A stretch of 45,473 nt of DNA from an uncultured Akkermansia sp. (GCA_947589295.1 CANQBZ010000017.1:1-45473), one strand, 5' to 3'. Counted from the stretch's first letter, positions 8,045-16,355 are shown. The notes: generated by a model not told the origin, from the sequence alone. Numbers and translations: made by a program.

Positions 8045-8770
8045 TTATGCAGCTGAAATGTCTGCAGGAGAGGATGAAAAATAGCTTCTATTGCTTACCC
8101 CCCCCCGCATATTGTTGATAATTAACTTGCTATACATAATCTCAGCAATTTCGAAATCTGTAGGTGTATCAATATCCATGGATTCTCTCTGGCTGATTGC
8201 GAAAAAATATGGCGTTTGACCTATAATGTCCTTGCACCGTACCATCGTCTCACGAGGCAAAATATGCACAACGTGGTTGAGCAACACGAAGTTTTCCGGC
8301 AAGTCCTGCGAGCGAGGCTTACGATTACGGTCATAGTTGGCAGCCTTCCCGTCAATCCACAAAAATTCTTTCAGCGGAGAAACGCTCACCAGAGAATCAT
8401 GCTTGTGTAAGGTCAGGAATTTCCGAATAGCCAACGAATACGTTTTGTCTTCAACAAGAGGAGCCGTACAATTCGTCGCGACTACAATGTCGGCCTCCAT
8501 ATTTTGTGCCATATTTTCGTAAAATTCGTTGGGAGACACTTCGCTCGTTGCATAGTATTCATCGCGCTTGACGGTTTCCGCGCCGAGTCTCTGCGCCATC
8601 TGCAGCATTTCCTCTGAATTGGAATTGACGACTACGCCGTCCAGCTCAGGAATGCGCAGCATCTGCCTGATTTTTATTTCCAACAAAGAACTGCCCGCAA
8701 ATGGGGCGATATTCTTATTCTTGACCCGTACGGAACCGGAGCGTACCGGTATGAGAGCCTTGATTTTCAT
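8045..8770 (-). CDS. CMP-acid-sugar synthetase homologue (NeuA/KdsB-like), copy 1
   Basis: 241 residues. The signature IPVRSGSVRVKNKN is at the N-terminus, then VVNSNSEEM, a proline-containing CTP loop (CTAPLVED), and MDIDTPTDFEIAE near residue 205. It is only moderately similar to the next gene, so the pair are old paralogues or came from different sources. They may act on different acid sugars or form a heteromer. A run of nine G near codon 222 gives RGG. After it the protein has a Ser-rich tail of about 17 residues that the neighbouring copy lacks, so the tail may be a by-product of tract length. A change of one G would end the protein within a few codons of the tract. Confidence 0.85.
   Translation of the reverse strand: MKIKALIPVRSGSVRVKNKNIAPFAGSSLLEIKIRQMLRIPELDGVVVNSNSEEMLQMAQRLGAETVKRDEYYATSEVSPNEFYENMAQNMEADIVVATNCTAPLVEDKTYSLAIRKFLTLHKHDSLVSVSPLKEFLWIDGKAANYDRNRKPRSQDLPENFVLLNHVVHILPRETMVRCKDIIGQTPYFFAISQRESMDIDTPTDFEIAEIMYSKLIINNMRGGVSNRSYFSSSPADISAA
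8098..8106 (-). repeat. G9 homopolymer tract near the 3' end of a CMP-sugar synthetase gene
   Basis: Nine G on the coding strand, in the codons for Arg-Gly-Gly-Val. Loss of one G creates an immediate TAA; gain of one G gives a stop three codons later. The conserved catalytic core would stay intact, so slippage would mainly alter the C-terminal tail and the distance to the next start codon. Confidence 0.8.
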
Positions 8771-8803
8771 TTGTCTATAATTTCTACAGTCTTATAACCA
8801 TTC

Positions 8804-9004
8804 TCAGGAACGTCTCAGTATCTCCCGCACCATGCCTTTCAGCCCCCATAATGCAAGCGTGCAGTAGCGTTTTAAGATTTCATTTTGAAGGATTATGTTA
8901 CTTTGCCATGCTCCTCCCAACCCTTGAGAGGTTGCGAATTCGTGCAGAGTCCTTCCAGCGGAGCATTTCACCCCTACGGGAATGATGGTATCATTATATT
9001 TCAT
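8804..9004 (-). CDS. Small protein of unknown function (66 aa), possible gene remnant
   Basis: The ATG at 9002-9004 lies 6 bp after the stop of the GT8 gene, and the stop is 33 bp before the first CMP-sugar synthetase. The N-terminus MKYNDTIIPVGVKC loosely recalls the start of papain-like DUF1796 proteins, or the first codons of the neighbouring cytidylyltransferases. The C-terminal half (LKGMVREILRRS) looks like the tail of a glycosyltransferase. I do not recognise a complete domain. It could be a deletion remnant that kept the start of one gene and the end of another, or a real small protein kept for translational coupling. Confidence 0.45.
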   Translation of the reverse strand: MKYNDTIIPVGVKCSAGRTLHEFATSQGLGGAWQSNIILQNEILKRYCTLALWGLKGMVREILRRS

Positions 9005-9010
9005 AAACAA

Positions 9011-11164
9011 TTATCTGTTATCGTTCTCCAGAATAGCTCTACATTCTTCACAGCGGCGAAGAAACCGACGCCTATTCCAAAAACAGATATAACTTTTTAT
9101 CTTATTTTGCCTGTACCGGGCTTTGATGACAGAGCGGTGATCTCTTACCATCAATTCCTCAAGACTGTGAATTCTTTGGTCAATGTGTTTAAAATGAGCA
9201 TTCATATTGGGGAAATGAATACTGGCAAATTCGTTTCTAAGGTTCGAACAGTCCGAATTGGAATTTCCTTCTGCTATCAATTTTTCTAGTCCATTTATTT
9301 TAAGTTCTATTTGTTCAAAATGGCGATTCATGTTTGGGAAATGAATATTCGCAAACTCATTTCTTAAATTAGAGCAATCTGTATTTCCAACATGTTCCAC
9401 TCTCCCTACGATAAGCTTCTGTATAATTTCTCCATAAAACGGACTCTTCCGTGCATATTTCCACCACAAACCGGCACGATCCACTGTGACGTCCACCCAG
9501 GGTTTAGGTCGGTCTGCGTAGTGGAAAATACCCTGATCAAGGGTAACTGTTTTTTTGTATTCCCTAAAGCTACGCCAAGGGGCTGCCTCCAGGCTTTTTT
9601 TTACACCTATACAAGAAACTGTTGGCATATTCCACTTAAGATCAATAAAATGGATATTACCATACAGGAGCATATTCAACATATCTTGTTCATAAACTCT
9701 GACATTTTTAATGTGTTTTTTGATAAAATTGCGAAGGAATCGGACAGAGAACATCTTTCTATACTCTGTGGCATTAAATAGGAGCAGACCTGTGTTAACG
9801 TATAGGTAGGGATCTGTCATGCGCATGTATTTTTTTGCGTACTCAAGACTCCCTTCAACGACTCCATTTAAATACCCCATAAATACAATGTCTTTCACTG
9901 CAGCAGCTGTATTTTGAGAAACATCCGTTTCAAAAACATGGGCTATGTCCTCAAGGCAAACCATGTCTGCATCTACAGCGAGTATTTTGTCGTAGTTCGA
10001 AAGTATATGCGGGATAAAAAGCCGCGCATATAAGTCTGCAGAGTACCCAGAATCCCTGACTGCGATTGGCAAATTGTGTAAATATCTTTTTGCGCTCACG
10101 AAACGGATAGACATATTCGCCGGAAGCATCGAACGGAGCATATTCTGATGGTCATCCGAAATATCCTCACTGATGATGATGAAGTCGTAATATTTAGACG
10201 AATCAGCGTGTTCAATAATTGATTGTAGGAAGACGCTGAATGGTCCGGTGTAGTTGTCGTTGAAATTGGACGCGATTGCGATACTATCTTTACCCGGGAA
10301 AGCCGGTTGAAGGTCCTCGCGCGGTTTAGTATCCCTAATAAACAAAAGGGGGGTGTGATGGAGTTTGTATTTCTTCTTTTCTAACCATAGTTCATATATC
10401 CCCATCAGACGTTCACCCAAAGTCCCAATGGCGCGTCTTTGCGTGGTCGAGTAGTTTGACATATCGATTCTTTTTTCTAATTCAAAGAGAATGTCAAACA
10501 GCCACTCACAGAAAGAGACAAAGAGCTCCTTCTTCATGATGAAGCAATTGTAGAGGTAACTATGCCCTGATTCGTGCATATATTGATAGGCCGTTTCGTA
10601 CATGTAAGGATACTTCTTTTTAATAATTTCCATCATGAGGTCAATATCCTTCGCAAAATGATAATCCGGACAACTAACCATCGCTTCGTAATTCGACCTC
10701 ACATTATAATCGGAAAGAGTAAGTGGTTTGATAAATATGGCATCATATTTGGAAATTTCTGCCCTCATTCTGTCTTCGACCAATCCCATTTTTTGCTGGA
10801 TATCATCGGTGAGTTCGTCCACGCAGACACACCCATTGCTGTGTTCTTCTGCACGTTCGACACGCAGCACTGTATCATCCCCCGTCTCTGGGAAAGACAA
10901 GAAACGCCGATAATGACATAACCCATAATAATCCGCCTTTTCGTTTTTCCAAGCCCAGTAAAGCACCGTAAATTCATTGAACGTATTTCTCTTATCTGAG
11001 ATATTGTCTCCCGAATTGTCTCCGATAATTGCGCTTTGCTCGCTCTCATCATAAGTGGCACCACAACGAACTGGTATGAATAAAGGGCACGTTGGCTGTA
11101 CGGCTTGGCTGCCTATGCGATTTGAAACAAATATCTTAATAATTGGTTTTTTCATGTTGCTCAT
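9011..11164 (-). CDS. DUF4422-GT8 fusion glycosyltransferase with C-terminal tandem repeat
   Basis: 717 residues. Residues about 5-265 match the DUF4422 pattern, a glycosyltransferase-like domain (IKIFVSNR start, CPLFIPVRCGA, YYGLCHYRRF, YMYNCFIM-like centre). Residues about 285-560 form a GT8 domain with the DAD metal-binding motif (ILAVDADMVCLED), VNTGLLLFN and FHYADRPKPW near its end. Thus two transferase domains are joined in one chain. Residues 596-630 and 638-672 are a tandem repeat of 35 residues (24 identical), followed by a basic tail rich in Arg and Lys that may touch the membrane. The gene lies 3 bp after glf and 6 bp before the 66-codon frame. It probably adds hexoses to the repeat unit; exact specificity is unknown. 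An alternative ATG lies 3 codons downstream. Confidence 0.8.
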   Translation of the reverse strand: MSNMKKPIIKIFVSNRIGSQAVQPTCPLFIPVRCGATYDESEQSAIIGDNSGDNISDKRNTFNEFTVLYWAWKNEKADYYGLCHYRRFLSFPETGDDTVLRVERAEEHSNGCVCVDELTDDIQQKMGLVEDRMRAEISKYDAIFIKPLTLSDYNVRSNYEAMVSCPDYHFAKDIDLMMEIIKKKYPYMYETAYQYMHESGHSYLYNCFIMKKELFVSFCEWLFDILFELEKRIDMSNYSTTQRRAIGTLGERLMGIYELWLEKKKYKLHHTPLLFIRDTKPREDLQPAFPGKDSIAIASNFNDNYTGPFSVFLQSIIEHADSSKYYDFIIISEDISDDHQNMLRSMLPANMSIRFVSAKRYLHNLPIAVRDSGYSADLYARLFIPHILSNYDKILAVDADMVCLEDIAHVFETDVSQNTAAAVKDIVFMGYLNGVVEGSLEYAKKYMRMTDPYLYVNTGLLLFNATEYRKMFSVRFLRNFIKKHIKNVRVYEQDMLNMLLYGNIHFIDLKWNMPTVSCIGVKKSLEAAPWRSFREYKKTVTLDQGIFHYADRPKPWVDVTVDRAGLWWKYARKSPFYGEIIQKLIVGRVEHVGNTDCSNLRNEFANIHFPNMNRHFEQIELKINGLEKLIAEGNSNSDCSNLRNEFASIHFPNMNAHFKHIDQRIHSLEELMVRDHRSVIKARYRQNKIKSYICFWNRRRFLRRCEECRAILENDNR
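9149..9379 (-). repeat. Tandem 35-residue coding repeat in the GT8 fusion
   Basis: Copy one is encoded at 9275-9379 and copy two at 9149-9253, joined by seven residues. Each begins DCSNLRNEFA and contains IHFPNMN. Eleven of 35 positions differ, so the duplication is not recent or is diverging fast. Confidence 0.85.
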
Positions 11165-11167
11165 AAG

Positions 11168-12313
11168 TCAGAAAGCTACAGAGGCGAGATTTATGGCGGC
11201 TTCGATTGCTTGATCCATGTTGTAGTACTTGAAATCGGCGAGGCGTCCGCAGCAGGTGAGGTTCGTGTAGTGGCTCGCCAACTTCGTGTACTGACGGTAT
11301 GCTGCTTGACTTTCAGGCGTCAACACGGGGTAGTAAGGCTCCTGCTCCGAATGATCAGGCAAGAAAGGAAGCGGGTATTCTATGGCGTATGTGGTGCCAG
11401 ACACCTGCTGAGGGGGCAATTTCTTGTACTCTGTGATGCGTGTGTAGCTCTTTGCCTCTGGGTAGGCGACGACAGGCAGGGGTTGGAAGCTATCTTTCTC
11501 CTCATATTGCCATTCGAAGCGCAGTGAGCGATAGGGTAGCACGCCATGCTGATAGTTGAACAAATCGTCTAGGGCTCCCGTGTAGATGATGCGCTCGGCT
11601 TCCTCTCCCTGAAGCAATATCTTTTTCTCGCTGTAATCGAATGCCAACACTGGTTGTTCACCAAGACATACACGGATGTTCGGATGGTCCAAGATCTTTG
11701 CAATAAAAGCCGTATAGCCATCCTTGGGCATCGCCTGGTAGCGGTCATCAAAATAGGCGTTCCTATAATCAAGACGTACAGGGACGCGACTAAAAATGGA
11801 ACGATCGAGACGCTCAGGCGGCGTTGCCCATTGCTTGGCTGCATAAGGTGCGTAATCTTTTTCGTACAGAAAGCGAGCGTAGCGGCGTACGGCGGCATCC
11901 TCGCAATCGAGTAGCTCGAGAATTGGCACGGTTGAGCACTGCGGAAAGCACGCTGAGAGATGCTGCTTTATCTCTTGCGCCTCAGCGGGTTGGAAGAACG
12001 TATCCACCGCTACAAAATTGAATGCGGTAGGAACGCAAATGCCGTCGATGCTCGCACCGCAGACGAGAGTGTAGGGCACCCACTCTCCGAAGCGACGGAC
12101 GTAGCTCCAAACACGCTCACTGTTCGTGTGAAACGCATGAGGACCGTAGCGGTGGACGAGGATGCCGTGTTCATCGCGCTCATCATAAAGATTTCCGCCG
12201 ATGTGCGAACGTCGGTCGTACACTGTGACTGCGTATCCTTTCTCAGCGCACTCGCGTGCCATCACACAGCCCGTGATGCCGCAACCTATAATACTGATGA
12301 GAGAGTGTTCCAC
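11168..12313 (-). CDS. glf: UDP-galactopyranose mutase
   Basis: 381 residues, the usual length for bacterial Glf. It converts UDP-galactopyranose to UDP-galactofuranose using reduced FAD in the cytoplasm. The FAD-binding start is GCGITGCVMARECAEKG. The motifs VHRYGPHAFHTN, YTGALDDLFNY and GRLADFKYYNMDQAI are all where expected; the last contains the substrate-binding Arg and the flavin-site residues. Its presence suggests that the polysaccharide made here contains galactofuranose. It lies 33 bp after rfbG and 3 bp before the GT8 fusion, within the same minus-strand operon. Confidence 0.96.
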   Translation of the reverse strand: MEHSLISIIGCGITGCVMARECAEKGYAVTVYDRRSHIGGNLYDERDEHGILVHRYGPHAFHTNSERVWSYVRRFGEWVPYTLVCGASIDGICVPTAFNFVAVDTFFQPAEAQEIKQHLSACFPQCSTVPILELLDCEDAAVRRYARFLYEKDYAPYAAKQWATPPERLDRSIFSRVPVRLDYRNAYFDDRYQAMPKDGYTAFIAKILDHPNIRVCLGEQPVLAFDYSEKKILLQGEEAERIIYTGALDDLFNYQHGVLPYRSLRFEWQYEEKDSFQPLPVVAYPEAKSYTRITEYKKLPPQQVSGTTYAIEYPLPFLPDHSEQEPYYPVLTPESQAAYRQYTKLASHYTNLTCCGRLADFKYYNMDQAIEAAINLASVAF

Positions 12314-12346
12314 GTTTGAAGCGTGAATGGTATAAAGAGGAGATGG

Positions 12347-13426
12347 TTATTCCACGCGGTGGTCACCATGATCGAGAATCTGCCTCACGCAGAATGCGTA
12401 CATATCTTTTGTGGTGAGAGCTGCTTTGTACCAGTCCACCGTCCTACGTACCGCTTCTTTAAGACTCCAATATGGCTCCCACTGCAGCATCGTGTACGCC
12501 TTGGTCACGTCCAAGCTCAGTAACATACTTTCATGCACGGAGTTCGGGTCGCTGGCATCCACCACACTCCCCTTGCCGTAGTACTCCACGAGGGTCTGCA
12601 CCACTTCCATCACCGTCTTGTTCGCCTTGAGCTGCGGACCGAAGTTGAAGCAGGTCGCATACTTCACCGGGTCTTCCATGAGCCGCTGTCCCACCCGCAG
12701 GTAACCGGAGAGAGGCTCCAGCACGTGCTCCCACGGACGCGTAGCTTTTGGGTTGCGCACTTGAATCGGCTTGCCCCCTTCAATGCTGCGGATGCAGTCC
12801 GGGATGATGCGGTTGGCCGACCAGTCGCCGCCGCCAATGACATTGCCCGCGCGTACGGATGCCACCGCCTTGCCGTGTTCCACATGGCGTGCCGGATTGA
12901 AAAAAGAATTGCGGTAAGAAGAAATCATGAGTTCCATGCAGCCTTTGGACGAAGAATAAGGGTCATATCCCCCCATGGGGTCCGTCTCCCGGTAACCCCA
13001 GATCTGTTCATCGTTACGGTAGCACTTATCCGTAGTCACCATTACCACGGTTTTTACGCAGGCATGCGCACGAACCGCTTCCAGGACATTAAGTGAACCC
13101 ATCACATTGGTCTCGTAGGTGTATCTAGGCTGCTCGTAGGAGGTTTGCACGAGAGCTTGCGCCGCCAAATGAAAGACAATTTCGGGCTGGTATTTCTCAA
13201 TGGCGGCGCTTAGGGTTTCCAAATCCCGCACGTCTCCGCGCAGGTCGGCGTGCAGGTGCTCGCCCAAATGCGAAGCGCAGTAGTTGCCCTTCTCGGAGTA
13301 CGGATCCAGCGCGTAGCCCACCACCTTCGCTCCCATCATCGTGAGCCAAATTGCCAGCCACGAGCCCTTAAAGCCGGTGTGTCCCGTCACCAGCACCGTC
13401 TTGCCCTTATATGCGTCGTTATACAT
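12347..13426 (-). CDS. rfbG: CDP-glucose 4,6-dehydratase
   Basis: 359 residues. An extended SDR with the NAD-binding motif TGHTGFKGSWL, which is highly characteristic of RfbG, plus TTDKCYRNDEQ and the active-site YxxxK in YDPYSSSKGCMEL. It turns CDP-glucose into CDP-4-keto-6-deoxyglucose, the second step after RfbF. The start overlaps the preceding SDR gene by 8 bp. Together with rfbF it forms a CDP-deoxyhexose branch. The next expected gene for 3,6-dideoxy sugars, rfbH, is not in the window. Confidence 0.95.
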   Translation of the reverse strand: MYNDAYKGKTVLVTGHTGFKGSWLAIWLTMMGAKVVGYALDPYSEKGNYCASHLGEHLHADLRGDVRDLETLSAAIEKYQPEIVFHLAAQALVQTSYEQPRYTYETNVMGSLNVLEAVRAHACVKTVVMVTTDKCYRNDEQIWGYRETDPMGGYDPYSSSKGCMELMISSYRNSFFNPARHVEHGKAVASVRAGNVIGGGDWSANRIIPDCIRSIEGGKPIQVRNPKATRPWEHVLEPLSGYLRVGQRLMEDPVKYATCFNFGPQLKANKTVMEVVQTLVEYYGKGSVVDASDPNSVHESMLLSLDVTKAYTMLQWEPYWSLKEAVRRTVDWYKAALTTKDMYAFCVRQILDHGDHRVE

Positions 13427-14324
13427 GTTCTTTCCAGTAGTTGATGGTGTCTTGCAGCCCGCTGATCAGGTCGTACCGAGGCTGCCAGCCAATGGAGCGC
13501 AGTTTGTAATTGTCTCCCACGACAACTTCGTAGTCAAAAGCAGCCGGGACGGCGCCCCAGAGGATGACGCCGTCAAAGTCCGTGAGCTTCGCAATGCTTT
13601 TCACGATGCTGCGTAGCTGCACCGGTTTCCCAGAGCAGATGTTCACCGCCCCGGTGAGTTCGCTCTCAAACACGTCCACGATTCCTCGCGCCGTATCTGT
13701 CACATGTAGGTAATCAAGGAAGTTCATGCAGTGGCTCACGCGCACCTCCTCACCTCGCAGGCAGGAAAGGATGACCGAGGGCACAAGTCGCTGAGGTTTT
13801 TCGTTGCGTCCGTAGCAGTTAAAAATGCGCGGCCATTGAAAATGCACATTGTGCTGCGCGCAAAGAATACGAGCCATACGATAGAGAGAATTCTTGGCAT
13901 TCCCGTATAAAGTTGCAGAGTTCGTAAGCATATCGTCCTCGTGCAGAAGTCCGTATTTATAATCGTACTCCGAACAAGTGCCACTACCTAAAAGATGCCT
14001 CCCACCATGGCATACAAAACTATGGAGCAACTTCAGGCTTGCCGCAAGGTAATCCATATTCAGGGAGGACATTTGGCACTTAGTTCTTACATACCACGCA
14101 AAATGCATGAGATGTGTGAACTTCTGCTCCGCCATGAATGACTCCACCGCGGCAACATCCAGCAAATCCAGTTGGTGGACGATGACTCCCGGGTGAGGCG
14201 GTATTGCCCCACTGTGTACCACGGCGTGTACCTCATACCCACGCTTCAGCAATTCCTCCAGCACATGCGAGCCAATGAAACCCGAAGCGCCTGTGAGAAG
14301 GATTTTTTTATCTTCCGTATTCAT
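13419..14324 (-). CDS. NAD-dependent epimerase/reductase, probably acting on CDP-4-keto-6-deoxyhexose
   Basis: 301 residues from the ATG at 14322-14324, which overlaps the rfbF TGA as ATGA; a start five codons earlier is possible but less likely. The N-terminus has the Rossmann motif LLTGASGFIGSHV, and the catalytic YxxxK is in TLYGNAKNS. The sequence RIFNCYGRNEKPQRLVPS is typical of sugar-nucleotide SDRs such as abequose/paratose synthases and 4-ketoreductases. Its place between rfbF and rfbG suggests that it reduces or epimerises the RfbG product to a CDP-6-deoxyhexose. Without rfbH in the cluster a 3,6-dideoxy product cannot be assumed. Confidence 0.85.
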   Translation of the reverse strand: MNTEDKKILLTGASGFIGSHVLEELLKRGYEVHAVVHSGAIPPHPGVIVHQLDLLDVAAVESFMAEQKFTHLMHFAWYVRTKCQMSSLNMDYLAASLKLLHSFVCHGGRHLLGSGTCSEYDYKYGLLHEDDMLTNSATLYGNAKNSLYRMARILCAQHNVHFQWPRIFNCYGRNEKPQRLVPSVILSCLRGEEVRVSHCMNFLDYLHVTDTARGIVDVFESELTGAVNICSGKPVQLRSIVKSIAKLTDFDGVILWGAVPAAFDYEVVVGDNYKLRSIGWQPRYDLISGLQDTINYWKEHV

Positions 14325-15097
14325 GACCAAACTTTCCATGGTGCATCACCTCGCTCCCAGAGCCCGTTCAACATCGCTTTATCGCGCTGCGTGTCCATGC
14401 ACTGCCAGAAGCCACGATGCTTGTAGGCGCCCAACTGTCCGGCCGCTGCCAGTTTCTCCAACGGTTCGCGTTCCAAAATCACATCATCTCCGATTCCAAT
14501 GTAGTTAAAGACTTCCGGTTGGCAGACGAGGAACCCACCATTGATCCAGCTGGTATCATCCATCGGCTTTTCCATGAAGCCGCCGACAGAGCCGGTGGAG
14601 TCGATAGCCAAGGAACCGAATCTCGCCGCCACCTGCACGGCTGTACACGTGCAGAGTTTGCCGGATGCGCGATGGTAGTCCAGTAATTTGTCTATATCTA
14701 CATTGGCCACTCCATCGCCGTAGGTGAGCAGGAAGGGTTCGTCGCCAATGTATTCGCGAGCGCGGGCGATGCGACCACCCGTCATGGTGTGCTCGCCGGT
14801 GTAGAGCATGGAAACCATCCAGGGCTCGGTGCGCACCTTGTGGAGCTCCACCGTATTGTGCTCCATATCGACTGTAAGATCTGAGTAACGTTCGTAGTAA
14901 TTGACAAAGAAATTTTTGATAACGTGAGAGAGGTGCCCGGTAAGGATGACAAAGTCATGGAAACCGTAATGGGAATAGATTTTCATGATGTGCCACAATA
15001 TCGGGTGCCCTCCGATCTGCACCATGGGTTTGGGGACGAAACAAGTTTCCTCTCCTAAACGAGAGCCTTGACCACCAGCTAGAATGACTACCTTCAT
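14321..15097 (-). CDS. rfbF: Glucose-1-phosphate cytidylyltransferase
   Basis: 258 residues, full length. It makes CDP-glucose from CTP and glucose-1-phosphate. The nucleotide-binding signature is LAGGQGSRLGEET at the N-terminus, with VPKPMVQIGGHPILWH, YGDGVANVDI and GFWQCMDTQRDK further on, all distinctive of RfbF. It starts 9 bp after the GT2 stop and overlaps the next gene by 4 bp. Confidence 0.96.
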   Translation of the reverse strand: MKVVILAGGQGSRLGEETCFVPKPMVQIGGHPILWHIMKIYSHYGFHDFVILTGHLSHVIKNFFVNYYERYSDLTVDMEHNTVELHKVRTEPWMVSMLYTGEHTMTGGRIARAREYIGDEPFLLTYGDGVANVDIDKLLDYHRASGKLCTCTAVQVAARFGSLAIDSTGSVGGFMEKPMDDTSWINGGFLVCQPEVFNYIGIGDDVILEREPLEKLAAAGQLGAYKHRGFWQCMDTQRDKAMLNGLWERGDAPWKVWS

Positions 15098-15106
15098 ATT
15101 TAAGTG

Positions 15107-16213
15107 TTAGAAAGATAAAATGCCACGAGTCAGGAGACACCATGCGCGCCAGAGGAACCCCAAGTGAAATTCCCGACCGAGCGGAGAACGGAAAAGGCAG
15201 AGTTGCCCGCGCAGAGACCTTGTGCGGTAGAAGGTTTTGCGGACGGCCCACTGCAGAGACGCCATGACATCGGCCTGCGGGTAGCCATGCGCCGTGAGCT
15301 GAGAGGAAATATGGCGAAAAGCATCACAGAGGCGCTCCATATTCCCTGCCATGGGGCGTGCATGGAGAGCATGGGCGAAGAGAAGCGCATCCACTCGGGA
15401 AACGCCGTAGAGATGAGAAAGCAAATCGGCCTGGATCTGGCAGGCGAGGACCTCCTGGGCGTCCCGGTAGCGGTTAGGAAAATGGTAGCGGTAAAGAACC
15501 AACCGCTCATCGAGTTTGGCAAAGCGGGTTTTGCCGATGAGATCAGCCAGGATTTTAAAATCCTCCGCGGGAAAAAAATCCGCAGAGAAACGGACCCTCG
15601 CCTGGCGCAACACTTCCGCACGAAACATCAGGGAAGAAGCATGAAACATGTTGCCAACGAGTACCATGTTGCATTCGATTTGGCGGGAGTTAAGGCAACC
15701 CTTCAAGTTCGTGATTTTGCCGGGAGTATCGGCATCGCCACTGCACGAGCCAAGCACACCAACCTCTGTGTGTGATCGTAAAAACGAAACTTCAACTTCT
15801 AAACGGTTTGGGAGAGAGATGTCATCGGAATCCATGATGGCCAAAAATTCTCCGCGCGCGACATCGAGGGCTTCGTTGCGCGCGTGAGCCGCCCCCGCAT
15901 TTTTCTCTAAACGACGGAGCACGATCCGAGAATCGCAGTAGCTTTTCAAAACGCGCTGAGTCGCGGCATCGGAGCCGTTATCAATGATGATAAGTTCAAA
16001 GTCCCGGAAGGATTGAGACAACACACTGTCTATTGCCCCACACAACCACTCGGAGCGCGTGTTGTACACGGCCATGATAACGGAAACTGTCGGCGATTTC
16101 GTCACAGGGGAAGACCTAGGAGTTGACAGAAATGCATATCCATTCCTGCGGGCTAGGCAGACCATGCCGAACCACGAGCGCAGTGTATCTCTTTTTGAAA
16201 GAGATACACTCAT
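15107..16213 (-). CDS. Glycosyltransferase family 2 (first gene of the polysaccharide operon)
   Basis: 368 residues. The GT2 fold is shown by VSVIMAVYNTR, DNGSDAATQRV, NAGAAHARNEAL and the metal-binding IMDSDD. The acceptor side is poorly conserved. The first 45 residues are not part of the GT2 fold; a later start is possible (no strong ribosome site distinguishes them), but codons 2-11 lie in a striking palindrome. This is the promoter-proximal gene of the cluster, with only AT-rich non-coding DNA upstream. It probably adds one sugar of the repeat unit. Confidence 0.88.
   Translation of the reverse strand: MSVSLSKRDTLRSWFGMVCLARRNGYAFLSTPRSSPVTKSPTVSVIMAVYNTRSEWLCGAIDSVLSQSFRDFELIIIDNGSDAATQRVLKSYCDSRIVLRRLEKNAGAAHARNEALDVARGEFLAIMDSDDISLPNRLEVEVSFLRSHTEVGVLGSCSGDADTPGKITNLKGCLNSRQIECNMVLVGNMFHASSLMFRAEVLRQARVRFSADFFPAEDFKILADLIGKTRFAKLDERLVLYRYHFPNRYRDAQEVLACQIQADLLSHLYGVSRVDALLFAHALHARPMAGNMERLCDAFRHISSQLTAHGYPQADVMASLQWAVRKTFYRTRSLRGQLCLFRSPLGREFHLGFLWRAWCLLTRGILSF
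16182..16210. repeat. Palindrome covering the first codons of the GT2 gene
   Basis: A 13-bp inverted repeat with a 3-base centre, immediately after the ATG (codons 2-11, MSVSLSKRDT). In the mRNA it would form a strong hairpin at the start codon. Its 19-base core (16187-16205) recurs in inverted orientation at 16356-16374. Confidence 0.85.
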
Positions 16214-16224
16214 TTGTTTCCCTA

Positions 16225-16254
16225 AAATTACTAATTACAAGTTAATAATGTAAA
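16225..16254 (-). promoter_or_regulatory. Candidate promoter of the polysaccharide operon
   Basis: TTTACA (16249-16254), 18 bp, then TAATTT (16225-16230) on the minus strand. It ends 11 bases before the GT2 ATG, so the leader would be about five bases. The two palindromes at 16182-16210 and 16356-16374 flank it. The -10 match is weak, so this is tentative. Confidence 0.4.
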
Positions 16255-16355
16255 TCTTCGCTTTCTCTAACAAAGAGAGTTTACGTGATAAAACCATCGC
16301 CCCGAAATGTCGTTAATGGCGTAAAATAATAAATATGGCAATTTTTTTGATGGAC

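Noticed and set aside
9550..9602. T7 and T8 runs in the GT8 gene as contingency tracts
   Set aside because: Runs of this length in A/T are common in this AT-rich segment, so they are weaker evidence than the G9 tracts.
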